From assembly GCA_003158735.1 (NCBI GenBank), contig PMLB01000356.1:1-33038 (forward strand): a stretch of 33,038 nucleotides of DNA, written 5' to 3'. Shown here piece by piece: positions 1 to 10,400 of the stretch. The stretch's first letter is position 1. Each line of letters begins with the position of its first letter. The notes below the pieces were generated by a model that was not told the origin of the DNA, did no database searches, and saw nothing but the letters and a program-made list of their open reading frames with translations. The stretch is from Myxococcales bacterium (GTDB lineage: Bacteria; Myxococcota_A; Polyangia; Fen-1088). The position numbers and the translations under genes are program-made.

Positions 1-55
1 GCTTCCGGTGGTCGGCGGCTTGCGACGCTGGCTGGATGCGCCGGTGGCGTTGGCC

Positions 56-859
56 CTAAGTCGCGCGACGGAGGTAGAGTCCACTCGTCGACTCAAACGA
101 GTGCTCGGGATGGAATGGGATGGTCACGACCCGCGCGGGGTTTTCCCAGGAATCGACGAGAGTGTAGCCGAGTTTTTCGAGCGAAGTGAGAAACTCGGCT
201 CGATTGAACACGTAGTGCGGGGTGAAACCCGCGCCGGAATTCTGGAGCGTCACATAGGCTTCGCCCGAATAGAGCGGCAGCTTGTTCAGGAGTAGGTGCA
301 GAGGCTTGCGGCGCCGGCTGGCAAGCCATTCGTGGAGCTGGGGCGCTTCGACGTATTGCAGCGCCCCTGCCGAGAAAAAGATATCCACTTCATCTACGTC
401 GCGGTAGTCGGTGACGAATTTGAGTTCGTTTCGTCCGCGCTCCCGGCCCAGTTGCTCGCCGGCTTTCGCTACGGTGGGCACTTCAGCGACCACCCATCGG
501 AAGCCCGACGGGTACTTGATCCGACTCTCGAAAGCGTAGAAATGCACGCCGATGTGGCCCCCGACGTCGAGGAGCAGGCACCCGTCGAAAAGCAGCTTTT
601 CGAGCCAAAAGAGAACCGGGTAGTCGTGGGAGCAGACTAGCCCCACCCGGTCGCGGAAAGTTTCGACCATTTCCGCAGAGTCGAAACCCTTGGGTTTGGT
701 CGCAGGCGCCGAGCGGTAAGCCTCGGCGAAGGTTTGGAACACTCCCCGGCGCGCTGCGAATCCATTCGTGGAGAAGTAGCGCTCATATCGTTGCTCGATC
801 CACCATCGCAACAGAGGCTGACGGCTGAGGAATCTCTTGACCTGTCGCAGGCCGCTCAC
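56..859 (-). CDS. Putative SAM-dependent methyltransferase, TIGR04325/LIC12133-like family
   Basis: C-terminal part of the 412-aa ORF 56..1294; family-like content starts at VSGLRQVKRFLSRQPLLRWWIEQRYERYF (GTG at 859) with FQTFAEAYRSAPATKPKGFDS, LLLDVGGHIGVHFY (SAM-binding-like) and DIFFSAGALQYVEAP..LHEWLA. Upstream 145 aa look non-coding. Confidence 0.7.
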   Translation of the reverse strand: MSGLRQVKRFLSRQPLLRWWIEQRYERYFSTNGFAARRGVFQTFAEAYRSAPATKPKGFDSAEMVETFRDRVGLVCSHDYPVLFWLEKLLFDGCLLLDVGGHIGVHFYAFESRIKYPSGFRWVVAEVPTVAKAGEQLGRERGRNELKFVTDYRDVDEVDIFFSAGALQYVEAPQLHEWLASRRRKPLHLLLNKLPLYSGEAYVTLQNSGAGFTPHYVFNRAEFLTSLEKLGYTLVDSWENPARVVTIPFHPEHSFESTSGLYLRRAT

Positions 860-1428
860 CGGCGCACTCTCGCGCGATGAGGGATCGAATTCTCGAGCAG
901 CGCCTGCGCGCAAAGTACTGCGTCCGTGTTCGGGACAACGCGCAGTACGTGCGGCGGCAGGAGGGAACACCCGACACGCCCTGCGGCCTGTCGCACGCCC
1001 GTAATGCTGGCAGGATCGTGCTCTTTCACCTCGGCACAGCTGGATTTCATGGGCGAGAAGTGTACTCCCGTCGATGCCGGCTAAGAAACCCAAAGTCGCC
1101 ACCACGCGGCGAGACAGGATGGGGCATCTCAGGGGCATCAGCACTGGTTGACGCGATACGGAGGCCCCCGGAAGTCGCACGGCCGTCTTGCGCGGCCCGC
1201 TTAGACCGACCCACAAAAACTGCGCCTGTGGGCACGAGCGGTGCGCGACACGGTTCACGCGGCCAGAACAGCACGCCACCTGCCAGCAGGTCATGGCCGC
1301 ATGCCGGGCGTCCGCCTGGCTCGCTTTCTAACGGTGTCGGACTGGCTGTTGGAGAGCTTGCTCCCGGCGAGGCGCAGGTATACGGTGCGTGCTTGTGAAG
1401 TCTGCGTGCTTTTCGGCAGAGGTGCCAG

Positions 1429-2979
1429 ATGGTCACCTCATTGTCACTGAGGGCTCAGATGCCAGCCACGGCTCCTGATGTCGTCGTCCTTTTTTGTCCA
1501 ACGGCTTCCGAAGATGGAGCCCCGAACGAGCTACCGTACGCCCTGCTGTACTTGGAACGGGCGCTGAGGGATTGCGGACTGGAAGTCGTCCTCCTGGATG
1601 AGTCGAGGCAGCCCGACTACCCGGCGGTGCTGGCAGAAAAAGCCGACCGCATCCTGCTGGCCGGCGTGAGCAGCATGACCGGGCATCCGATCCAAGGCGG
1701 CATTGCCTTCTCAAAGAAGGTGCGCGAGATCTGCCGTGCGCCGATCGTCTGGGGTGGGTGGCACCCGACGCTATTGCCCGAGCAGACCCTGCAGGAGCCC
1801 TACGTCGACTACGTAGTTGTCGGCCAAGGCGAACGCCCGCTTCGGCAACTCGCGGAGCGATTGCGCGATGGACAGGACGTCTCGGACATTCCCGGTCTCG
1901 GTTTCAAGCGCGCTGGGGCCGTGTTGGTGAACCCAGCGGGACCGGTCACGAACTCTGATGCCTTTCCCCCGATCAACTGGAGCCTGTTCGACCTCAGGCA
2001 ATATGTCTACGAGCTTCCGCCGTCGAAGCGCTGTATTGGATACTTTGCCAGCCACGGGTGCCCGCTCAACTGCGCTTTTTGCAGTGTGGTGGTGTCGTAC
2101 CAACGTCGCTGGTTCCACAAGTCCGTGGAGCGAATCATCGAGGACCTGCGGATCCTGAAGGAACGTGCCGACATCGACGGCGTGTCTTTCGACGACGACA
2201 ATTTCTTTGTGAACATCCAATTTTGCCGCGAGCTCGCCCAGGCGATGATCGATGCGAAGTTGAACCTGAGATGGAAGTGCAGCGCGCACGCGCGCCTCTT
2301 CACAGAGGGGCTCACCGACGACGACGTCGCCCTATTCGAGCAGTCCGGCTGTTTCCGGATCTACGTCGGGGCGGAATCCGGCGACCAGCAGGTGCTCGAC
2401 ATCCTCGACAAGCGATCCAAGGTGGAGCACACCTACCGTTTCGTGGAGATGCTGAAGCCGCACGGTATCATCCCGCGCCTATCCACGATGGTTTGCCTTC
2501 CCGTGGACCCGGGGCGTGATTTTGATCTAACCCTTGCCATGATCGGTCGCGCGAAGCTCATCGATCGCCGGCTCCAAGTGTCGGTGTGGTTCTACACACC
2601 CTACCCGCGCACCGAGCTTCTCGAACGGGCGACGCGGAGCGGATTCGTCCCGCCGCAGCGCTTGGAGGGATGGGCGAAGCACACACTTCGTGAGTTCAGG
2701 GCGCCGTGGGCGCCGCCGGGATGCCAAAGCCGACTTGATGCATTCCTGAAGATCTACTTCCGGATGCTGAACCCTTTGGACTACCAGAACGTCCGCACCC
2801 CCGTGTTGCGTGTGATGGCGTTTCCCGCTAACAAGTTCTTCTACGCAGTCGCCTGGCTGCGGGTGAAAATGACGTGCTTCCGTTTCCCCTTGGAGGCGAT
2901 AGCCGTCCTGCGACTGCTCGGGCTGTACTCACGGCTGCGGTCGCGGAGTGCCCCTGCGAAGCACGAGACGCGCGATTGA
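1429..2979 (+). CDS. B12-binding-domain radical SAM protein (BchE-like superfamily)
   Basis: N-terminal cobalamin-binding-like Rossmann region (VVWGGWHPTLLPEQ..YVDYVVVGQGE), then radical SAM motif SHGCPLNCAFCS (CX3CX2C), FDDDNFFVN and YVGAESGDQQVLDILDK. Start could also be the ATG at 1459. Confidence 0.88.
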   Translation: MVTSLSLRAQMPATAPDVVVLFCPTASEDGAPNELPYALLYLERALRDCGLEVVLLDESRQPDYPAVLAEKADRILLAGVSSMTGHPIQGGIAFSKKVREICRAPIVWGGWHPTLLPEQTLQEPYVDYVVVGQGERPLRQLAERLRDGQDVSDIPGLGFKRAGAVLVNPAGPVTNSDAFPPINWSLFDLRQYVYELPPSKRCIGYFASHGCPLNCAFCSVVVSYQRRWFHKSVERIIEDLRILKERADIDGVSFDDDNFFVNIQFCRELAQAMIDAKLNLRWKCSAHARLFTEGLTDDDVALFEQSGCFRIYVGAESGDQQVLDILDKRSKVEHTYRFVEMLKPHGIIPRLSTMVCLPVDPGRDFDLTLAMIGRAKLIDRRLQVSVWFYTPYPRTELLERATRSGFVPPQRLEGWAKHTLREFRAPWAPPGCQSRLDAFLKIYFRMLNPLDYQNVRTPVLRVMAFPANKFFYAVAWLRVKMTCFRFPLEAIAVLRLLGLYSRLRSRSAPAKHETRD

Positions 2980-3063
2980 CCCGAGAGTATCCGTGCCAGG
3001 GCGACCTGAGGCTGCCTGAGGAGCTGCGTCCCCTGAATGACGCCATCGTGAAGCCAGTCTTGG

Positions 3064-3079
3064 CGCCGCCAGAGCGGCG
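3064..3079. terminator. Perfect GC hairpin between convergent genes (possible terminator)
   Basis: CGCCGC-CAGA-GCGGCG between the radical SAM stop (2979) and hydrolase stop (3199); no T tract follows. Confidence 0.2.
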
Positions 3080-3198
3080 ATGATTGCACAGCGGACCACG
3101 CCGATAGCGCGAAACGCGGTGGCGCGCCCGGCGTGGCAATCCGACCCCGGATTCTCGATCTCGGGAACCTCGCGCAGTCAAGGCGATACAGGCATGGG

Positions 3199-4042
3199 CT
3201 AGGGCTCTTCGCCGAGCAATCTCAGCACAGCATGGTGGACTCTCGAATCGAAGAGGGTTGCGAGGTGATCGGCACCGGGCAATTCGATGTACTGGCCGCG
3301 CGTCCCCAGAGTAGCGGCCACGGCACGCGCCTGCTCCACCGGGTTGATCCTATCCGCGCTGCCATGCGCTATCATGATCGGACCGCGCAGACGGTCGATC
3401 AGTCCCACCACCTCCATGTGATCGGGAAAGAGCAGGCATTGCCGGTACCACGCGCGTGGCAGCAGGCAGTAGTCATCCAGACTGGAAGAGAGCAAGGTTA
3501 GGCTAGCGGGCGGCTGTCCATCGGCTTCCAAATCGGCAGCAAGACGCAGGGCCACCTCGGCGCCCATAGAGAAGCCGACCACGTGAACGGCGGCGTCGAG
3601 CCCACCGAGTTCCTTCCGCAGGTAGCGATATAGAGCCCGCGCGTCGGAGCGAAAGGCAGGGGGACTGGGTGCGCCGTCCGAGCCATCGTATCCTCGATAG
3701 GCCCATACGGCCAACCCTATGTCGTGCTGACCACGCAGCTGATCCAGCGCATTCTGTGACCTGCGCAGGAGATCGGGGCCATTCCCGCCAAAAAAACAGG
3801 ACCCACGGTTTCGCCTTCTGCTCGGGTCGATGTAGTAGGCCGCGGAGAATCACACCGGGTGCCACGGGCCGCTCGTCGGTCTGCCAGCCCGTGCTCGCCG
3901 CCAGGGCCCGGTACTGGGCGGCGCCCAGCGGGCTGCCCCTATAGAGACTGCAATCTCGGTTGCGGAACCACAGCAGGAGAATGCCCGCCAGGAGCGGCAG
4001 AACAGCTGTCAGGGGGAGGACGGACCGAACTCGCATGCGCAT
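3199..4042 (-). pseudogene. N-terminally membrane-anchored alpha/beta hydrolase, frameshifted (or sequencing error) at an A7 tract
   Basis: N-terminal half in one frame (MRMRVRSVLPLTAVLPLLAGILLLWF...KPWVLFF); after the A7 tract at 3790-3796 the protein continues in another frame as GGNGPDLLRRSQNALDQLRGQHDIGLAVWAYRGYDGSDG...VGFSMGAEVALRLA (GxSxG)...IAHGSADRINP...GADH. Removing one base restores a continuous hydrolase. Confidence 0.75.
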
Positions 4043-4177
4043 CTCGCTTCCTATCACGCAAAGGCAACACCAGGGGACAGCGTGCTTGCCGCGCCCATGC
4101 CGCAGGGGCTGAGCGGCGACAACCTGCGCCGTCAGGCCTGGGCGCAGGCAGGCAGCACACTCCACTCGATGCCTGGC

Positions 4178-4864
4178 TCAGCGGTCTAATTCCCGGGTCG
4201 GATCGCACGGCAGCTCGACGCCACACAGAACTTTGCCCGCGGCATAGCGAAATCTGCCTGTCACGCTCGTCAAGTCAGGTGGCACGCCCTCGGCCGCCGT
4301 GCGCGCCTCGAAGGATCCGGCAGCGAGCCGGATGTCGACCTCCACGTCCTGGAAATCGAGCATTCGCCCGGTGATTCGGTACTGCAACTTGTAGTACGCC
4401 TCCTTCGCGCTGAAAAGCAACAGCGTGAGCACGTCGCGCGCTTGGCCGGGTCGGCCGCTCAGCCAACGGCGCTCCGTGGGAGTCGAAACCAGACGCACAA
4501 TGAAGTCATCCAGGGGACGCACTTCCTCAGCGTCGAGCCCCACAGAGCGGCAGGGCGGACTGCGGCGCGCGACGACTGCGCAATAGTCGCTTGTATGTGT
4601 CACGCTGCCGGTGATGCCGGACGGCCAGAGGGGAGCGCGGTCGACCCCAGGAAGAAGCGGCTCCGGCGCCACGCCAAGCGCCGCGAGCGCCCTGCGAGCG
4701 AACACGCGCGCCGTCCCAAACTCGGCGCGTCGCTTGGGTGCCGCGCCCTGGATATACTCCCACTCTTCGGGCAGGATCTGGTCGTCGACCAGCGACACGC
4801 TGCCCTCCACGGCTATGGCATCCGCGCTGAACAGCGGTGCGATTAGACTCCCCATGCACTCCAT
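4178..4864 (-). CDS. 4'-phosphopantetheinyl transferase (EntD/Sfp-type)
   Basis: MECMGSLIAPLFSADAIAVE...; motifs APLWPSGITGSVTHTSDYCAVVA, SVGLDAEEV and LLFSAKEAYYK. ATG at 4864 chosen; the ORF extends upstream to 5248 in-frame without family-like content. Confidence 0.87.
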   Translation of the reverse strand: MECMGSLIAPLFSADAIAVEGSVSLVDDQILPEEWEYIQGAAPKRRAEFGTARVFARRALAALGVAPEPLLPGVDRAPLWPSGITGSVTHTSDYCAVVARRSPPCRSVGLDAEEVRPLDDFIVRLVSTPTERRWLSGRPGQARDVLTLLLFSAKEAYYKLQYRITGRMLDFQDVEVDIRLAAGSFEARTAAEGVPPDLTSVTGRFRYAAGKVLCGVELPCDPTRELDR

Positions 4865-5246
4865 CGCACTCGGTGCTCTGAAGGGCGGGAGGGCCGGGGT
4901 GGCCAGGCCCACTTTCCTGACGACGTCGGTCGACTTCTTGCGTGGCGCAGTGTGAGAAGACAGTGATCGAGCATGCGCGCCGGATTGTAGCGCAAGGAAC
5001 ACAAGACAACATGGCGGGAAGACTGGGCGAAAACTGCCGGCCGGGACGGTCGCCAGTCGGGGGCCCGCTGTTCGTATTTGACCTGATTGAGATGGTTCTG
5101 GCAAACTGCGCCAACTTGTGGAGTTCAAGATGGATGGGCGCGGGAGTAATGTCCGGTCTTGCCTGAGCATCATTGATCGCGATGATCTATGGAGCCCGAC
5201 GGCAGCCTGGGCCCAGTTTCGTTTTGTTCCATCGTAGAAAGCGATC

Positions 5247-7403
5247 ATGAGTACAAGTACTTCGAGCCCGATCTCTGGCGTCCCTGTCGATGCTCTTCGC
5301 GACCTTATCGAAGAGGTTTCCGGCGTCAGCGTCGACGTCGGTCAGGAACAATTGACGTTCCTGGACCTCGGTCTCGATTCGCTCGTTCTGACGCAGATCG
5401 CGTCCGTGGTTCAACGACGCTTCAAAATGCAGCTCTCATTCCGGCAGCTCATCGAGGACATCTCTTCGCTGCAGTTGCTCGCGGAGCACGTGGGCAGGAA
5501 TGCGTCCCCGGCCACGCTCCCGCAGCAGCCGACCCCGAGCGCGCCGGTCGACAAAGGACCAAACGCAGCACCCCAACCGTCTGCGCGCGCTGCCTTGCCC
5601 CAGATCAGCATCCCGACCATTCCCTTGGGCCCGCTTCCTGCGGCACCGGGTGGCGACGGCGTTGCCGGGCTGGTCATCGCGCAGCAGCTGCAGCTCATGC
5701 TGCAGCAGCTCGATTTGCTGCGGGGGGGGCCAGGATTCTCCGCAACGGCTCTGGCCGGCCAGTATCCTGGCCAGGATTCAGTGACTGACCAAACGGCAAC
5801 GGCCGCACTCCCGGCCGAATCGCCCGCACCCAGCCCGGAGCCGCCCACCCAATCCCCCGCACCTCCGTCCGCACCAGCCAAACCTTTCGGACCGCAGGTG
5901 CGCATCGACCTCACGGCGACCGGAGCCGAGCTGTCTCCCAAGCAGAAAGCCTTCATTGCCGATTTCTGCCAGCGATACTGCGCGCGTACCAAGGGGTCCA
6001 AAGCGTTCACCGCGAAGAACCGTGCCCTGCTGGCGGATCCACGCGTGGTGTCCGGATTCAAGCCGGTCTACAAAGAGGTGGTCTATCCCATCGTGGTCGA
6101 GCGTTCCAAAGGAGCCAGGCTGTGGGACGTGGACGGCAACCAGTTCGTCGACGTGACTTGCGGATTCGGGGCAAACTTCTTCGGACACACGCCCGATTGG
6201 GTGGTCGAAGCGGTGACGGAACAGCTGCACAAGGGCATGGAGATCGGACCGCAGACGCCGTTGGCCGCCGAGGTGGCGACTCTGGTCCAGGAGTTGACTG
6301 GCTTTGATCGAGTGGCGTTTTGCAACACCGGATCGGAGGCGGTTCTGGGCGCAACCCGGGTCTGCCGAACCGTCACCGGCCGGCCGTTGATCGTCATGTT
6401 CGAGAACGACTACCACGGCATCTTCGATGAGGTTGTGGTTCGAGGTTCGAAGAGCCTGCGCTCGCGCCCCGCAGCGGCAGGGGTACAGCCGGAGGCGGTG
6501 CAGAACACCTTGATCCTTGAGTACGGCGCGCCTGAGTCGCTCGACATCCTGAAGAGCCGCATCGAGGACGTGGCCGCGGTGTTGGTCGAGCCGGTTCAGG
6601 CGCGTCACCCCGAGCTTCAGCCGCGAGAATTCCTTCACTCGCTGCGCGAAATCACCCAGAACACTGAAACCCCGCTCATCTTCGACGAGGTCGTCACTGG
6701 CTTCCGCATCGCCCTGGGAGGCGCGCAAGAGTACTTCGGGGTGCGCGCGGATCTTGCCACCTACGGCAAGATCGTCGGCGCCGGCATGCCGATGGGCATC
6801 ATCGCCGGAAAGGCGAAGTACATGGACGCGCTTGACGGGGGAGCGTGGCAGTACGGCGACAACTCAGCGCCCTCCGTCGGAGTCACATACTTTGCAGGGA
6901 CGTTCGTCCGCCACCCCCCAGCCATGGCTGCCTCGCGGGCGGCGCTGAAGCGGCTGAAAGAAGACGGCGGGCAAGTCCAACGAAAGCTCAATGCGCGAAC
7001 TGATCTGTTTGCGTCGGAGCTGAATTCGTTTTTCGAACAAGTGCACGCCCCCGTGCGTATCAAGAACTTCGGCTCACTCTGGAAGATTTGGGTGTCGGAC
7101 GAGGAAAGCCATGCCAGTTTGCTCTTCCTCGAGCTTCGCCACCGGGGCGTTCACGCCTGGGAGGGACGCCCCGCTTTCTTGACCATGGGCCACACGGAAG
7201 AGGACATTGTATTCCTGTGCGACGCCTTCAAGGCGAGCGTGAGCGAGCTCATTCGGGAAGGCCTTCTGAGTGGGGACGTGAACGCGCTCGCGGCGTTGCC
7301 GCCTGCTCCTGGCGCGAAATTGGGCAAGGATCCGCAGGGCAATCCAGCGTGGTACGTCGCTGACCCGCAGCGCCCTGGCAAGTACCTGAAAGTGGAAGCG
7401 TGA
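5247..7403 (+). CDS. Free-standing acyl carrier protein-aminotransferase (class III/GSAM-like AMT domain) didomain
   Basis: N-terminal carrier domain with LTFLDLGLDSLVLTQIASVV; Pro/Ala/Gln-rich linker; then class-III PLP aminotransferase (FCNTGSEAVLGATRV, YHGIFDEV, LIFDEVVTGFR, TYGKIVGAGMPMGIIAGK). Ends with GKDPQGNPAWYVADPQRPGKYLKVEA, resembling the post-AMT linker of hybrid PKS-NRPS proteins. Confidence 0.88.
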   Translation: MSTSTSSPISGVPVDALRDLIEEVSGVSVDVGQEQLTFLDLGLDSLVLTQIASVVQRRFKMQLSFRQLIEDISSLQLLAEHVGRNASPATLPQQPTPSAPVDKGPNAAPQPSARAALPQISIPTIPLGPLPAAPGGDGVAGLVIAQQLQLMLQQLDLLRGGPGFSATALAGQYPGQDSVTDQTATAALPAESPAPSPEPPTQSPAPPSAPAKPFGPQVRIDLTATGAELSPKQKAFIADFCQRYCARTKGSKAFTAKNRALLADPRVVSGFKPVYKEVVYPIVVERSKGARLWDVDGNQFVDVTCGFGANFFGHTPDWVVEAVTEQLHKGMEIGPQTPLAAEVATLVQELTGFDRVAFCNTGSEAVLGATRVCRTVTGRPLIVMFENDYHGIFDEVVVRGSKSLRSRPAAAGVQPEAVQNTLILEYGAPESLDILKSRIEDVAAVLVEPVQARHPELQPREFLHSLREITQNTETPLIFDEVVTGFRIALGGAQEYFGVRADLATYGKIVGAGMPMGIIAGKAKYMDALDGGAWQYGDNSAPSVGVTYFAGTFVRHPPAMAASRAALKRLKEDGGQVQRKLNARTDLFASELNSFFEQVHAPVRIKNFGSLWKIWVSDEESHASLLFLELRHRGVHAWEGRPAFLTMGHTEEDIVFLCDAFKASVSELIREGLLSGDVNALAALPPAPGAKLGKDPQGNPAWYVADPQRPGKYLKVEA

Positions 7404-7404
7404 G

Positions 7405-10400
7405 ATGAGCCCACCAGCCGATTCAAAAGCCCCGGTTATCTCTGCAGTCGATTACGATCCGTTTGCCGAGAGCACACTCGATCGCATCGTGCCCACAACT
7501 GAACCGCAACGCGAGGTTTGGTTGGCGGCACGATTGAACCGGGGAGCCACACTCGCATACAACGAGTCAGTGACCATGGGGCTGCGCGGCTCCGCGCAGA
7601 TCGATGCTTTGAGGGGAGCGACCGAAGATCTGGTCCGCCGCCATGATGCTCTCCGCTCGACGTTCAGCCCCGACGGGCTGACCTTGTGTGTTTCTCCACC
7701 CGGGCCTCTCGATGTCCCGATCATCGATTTCTCCGCACTCGATGCTGCCGAGAGGGAACGTCGCCTCGAGGAGATTGCCATCCAAGAGGTCGAGCAACCC
7801 TTTGATCTCGAGAAGGGACCGCTGTTTCGCGCCCGGATCGTGCGCCTGGGCCCGCAGGACCAGGTCGTGATGATAACGGCCCATCACATTATCTGTGACG
7901 GATGGTCGTACTGGGTTGTCGTGAAAGAGCTGTCAGCCCTGTACGCGACCCGCGTGGGGAGATCGGCAGAACCGCTTCCGCCGGCCAACTCCTTCGCTGA
8001 CTACGCGCTGGAAGAGCGGCGCAGGGCAGACCTGCCGGAATTCGCCTCCGATGAACGGTACTGGCTTGAACAATTCGCGACCTTGCCCGCCCCCCTGGAC
8101 CTGCCTGGGGATCGATCACGCCCGCCGCTGCGTACGCAACGCGCCGGGCGCGAAGACCATGTGCTCGATGCCGACTTGGTCGCAGCGATCAAACGAACAG
8201 GAGCCAAGAATGGCGCCAGCCTGTTCGTGACCCTGCTCGCGTCCTTCAGTGCCTTCCTGTACCGGCTCACCCGGCAAACCGATGTGGTCGTCGGCATTCC
8301 CGCGGCGGGACAATCACTTGCCGGACACGAGCGGCTGGTCGGCCACTGCGTAAATTTGCTCCCGTTGAGGAGCAACGTCGATCCCAAACAGCCGTTTTCT
8401 GCGCTGCTCAAGGCGATGCGCGGAACGATGCTTGGTGCGTACGAACATCAAGGCTACACCTTCGGAACCCTGCTGAAGAAACTGCCGTTGCCCCGTGACC
8501 CGGCCCGCCTGCCGCTGGTGAGTGTCGTGTTCAACATCGATCAGGCACTCGATTCCGAGAAGAACAGCTTTCCCGGTCTGGAGCTGGACTTCGCCAGCAA
8601 TCCGCGGCGCTACGAGAACTTCGAGCTGTTCATCAACTCGGTTCAGGTGGCCGGGCGTATGCGCTTCGAGTGCCAGTACAACTGCGACCTGTTCGACGCC
8701 ACCACCATCCGGCGTTGGCTGGCGGATTTCGAGGTCTTCCTGCGCGATATCGTCGGCAACCCAGAGCGTGCCATCGAGAAGCTCGAAATTCTCTCGCCCG
8801 CCGACAAGGAGGCGCTCGACCGGTTGAACACGACGACTGTTGACTACCCCCGCGACGTGCCGCTGGCCCAGTTGGTGGAGGCGCAGGTAGAGCGGACGCC
8901 GGATGCGGTGGCGGTGGTGTGCGGAAGTGAGTCAGTTTCCTTTTCGGAGTTGAATGCACGGGCCAATCAGCTCGCGCACACACTTGTCGCGCACGGTGCA
9001 GGACCTGATCATCTTGTGGGCATCTTCGTCGAGCGCTCGGTCGACATGGTGGTCGCACTGTTGGCCGTGGTGAAAGCCGGGGCGGCGTACTTGCCCCTGG
9101 ATTCGCTGCTGCCGCCGGAACGGCTCAGCTACATGCTCGAGGACAGCAAGGCGTCGTTGGTGGTGACGCAAGATAGTCTGCGCGAATCGCTACCGGCGTT
9201 CGCAGGAACGGTGGTCTCACTCGACGAAAAGAGCTGGAAGGCCAAACCACGGGACAGCCTAGCCGTGGCGGTGCAGGCTGACAATCTGGCGTATGTCATC
9301 TATACCTCGGGGTCGACGGGCAAGCCCAAGGGCGTCGAGGTGCCACGCGGAGCGCTCACCAATCTGCTCTGGTCGATGCGCGGCTGGCTCGGATTGACGG
9401 CCGCAGATCGGTTGCTGGCGATCACGACCATCTCGTTCGACATCGCGGGAGTGGACATGTGGCTGCCGCTGCTGGTGGGGGCACGCCTGGTGGTGGCGAG
9501 TCGCGAAGAGGCGGTCGACGGGGCGCGGTTGCGCGAGCACATCGATAGACACGGGATCACCTTCCTGCAGGCCACTCCGGTCACCTGGCGGCTCTTGCTT
9601 GAGGCCGGTTGGGAAGGAAAATCCGACCTCCAGATCGTCTGCACGGGCGAGGCCATGCCCCGGGACTTGGCTGCCGCACTGGCGCCCATCGTGCGTCGCC
9701 TGTGGAACCTGTACGGCCCCACGGAGACCACCATTTGGTCGACGGGGTATCTGGTGCGCGAGGGAAACCAGGCGGTGCTCATCGGCCGGCCGGTGGCCAA
9801 CACGCAATGCTATATTCTGGACGAAAATCGCAGTCCGGTCCCGATAGGGGTTGTGGGCGAGCTCTTCATCGGCGGAGATGGGCTGGCCCGGGGCTATCTG
9901 CGGCGCCCCGAGCTGACCGCCGAGAAATTCCTTCCCGATCCGTTCCGGCCTCAAGCCGGTGCCCGCATGTATCGGACCGGAGATCTGGCGCGCTATCTGG
10001 CCGACGGGAACATCGAGTGCCTGGGACGGACCGATTTCCAGGTCAAGCTGAGGGGCTATCGAATCGAGCCGGGTGAGATCGAGGCTGCTCTCACCTCGCA
10101 CGATAGCGTCAAGCAAGCGACCGTGATAGTGCGCGAGGACCGTCCTGGTGATGTCCGCTTGGTGGCGTACGTCATCCCGTCAGAGTCGACCATCGACGAT
10201 TCGGTACTGCGCACACACATGCGAGCGACCCTGCCCGAGTACATGGTGCCTGCGCACTTCATCGCGCTGGAGTCGTTCCCCACCACCGCCAGCGGAAAAA
10301 TTGATCGAAAGGCTCTGCCGGCGCCGGATGACAGCGCCCTCGTTTCCCCCACCACAGGTCGGCCTGCGACCGAGCTCGAAGCCCAGATCCTGGCCTCCTA

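Noticed and set aside
860-1428. ORFs 877..1398 (+), 1047..1436 (-), N-terminal extension of 56..1294 (-), and a 25-aa basic ORF at 1074-1151 (+)
   Set aside because: Arg/Pro/Ser-rich translations with no recognisable domain; treated as non-coding divergent intergenic DNA, although its length is noted.
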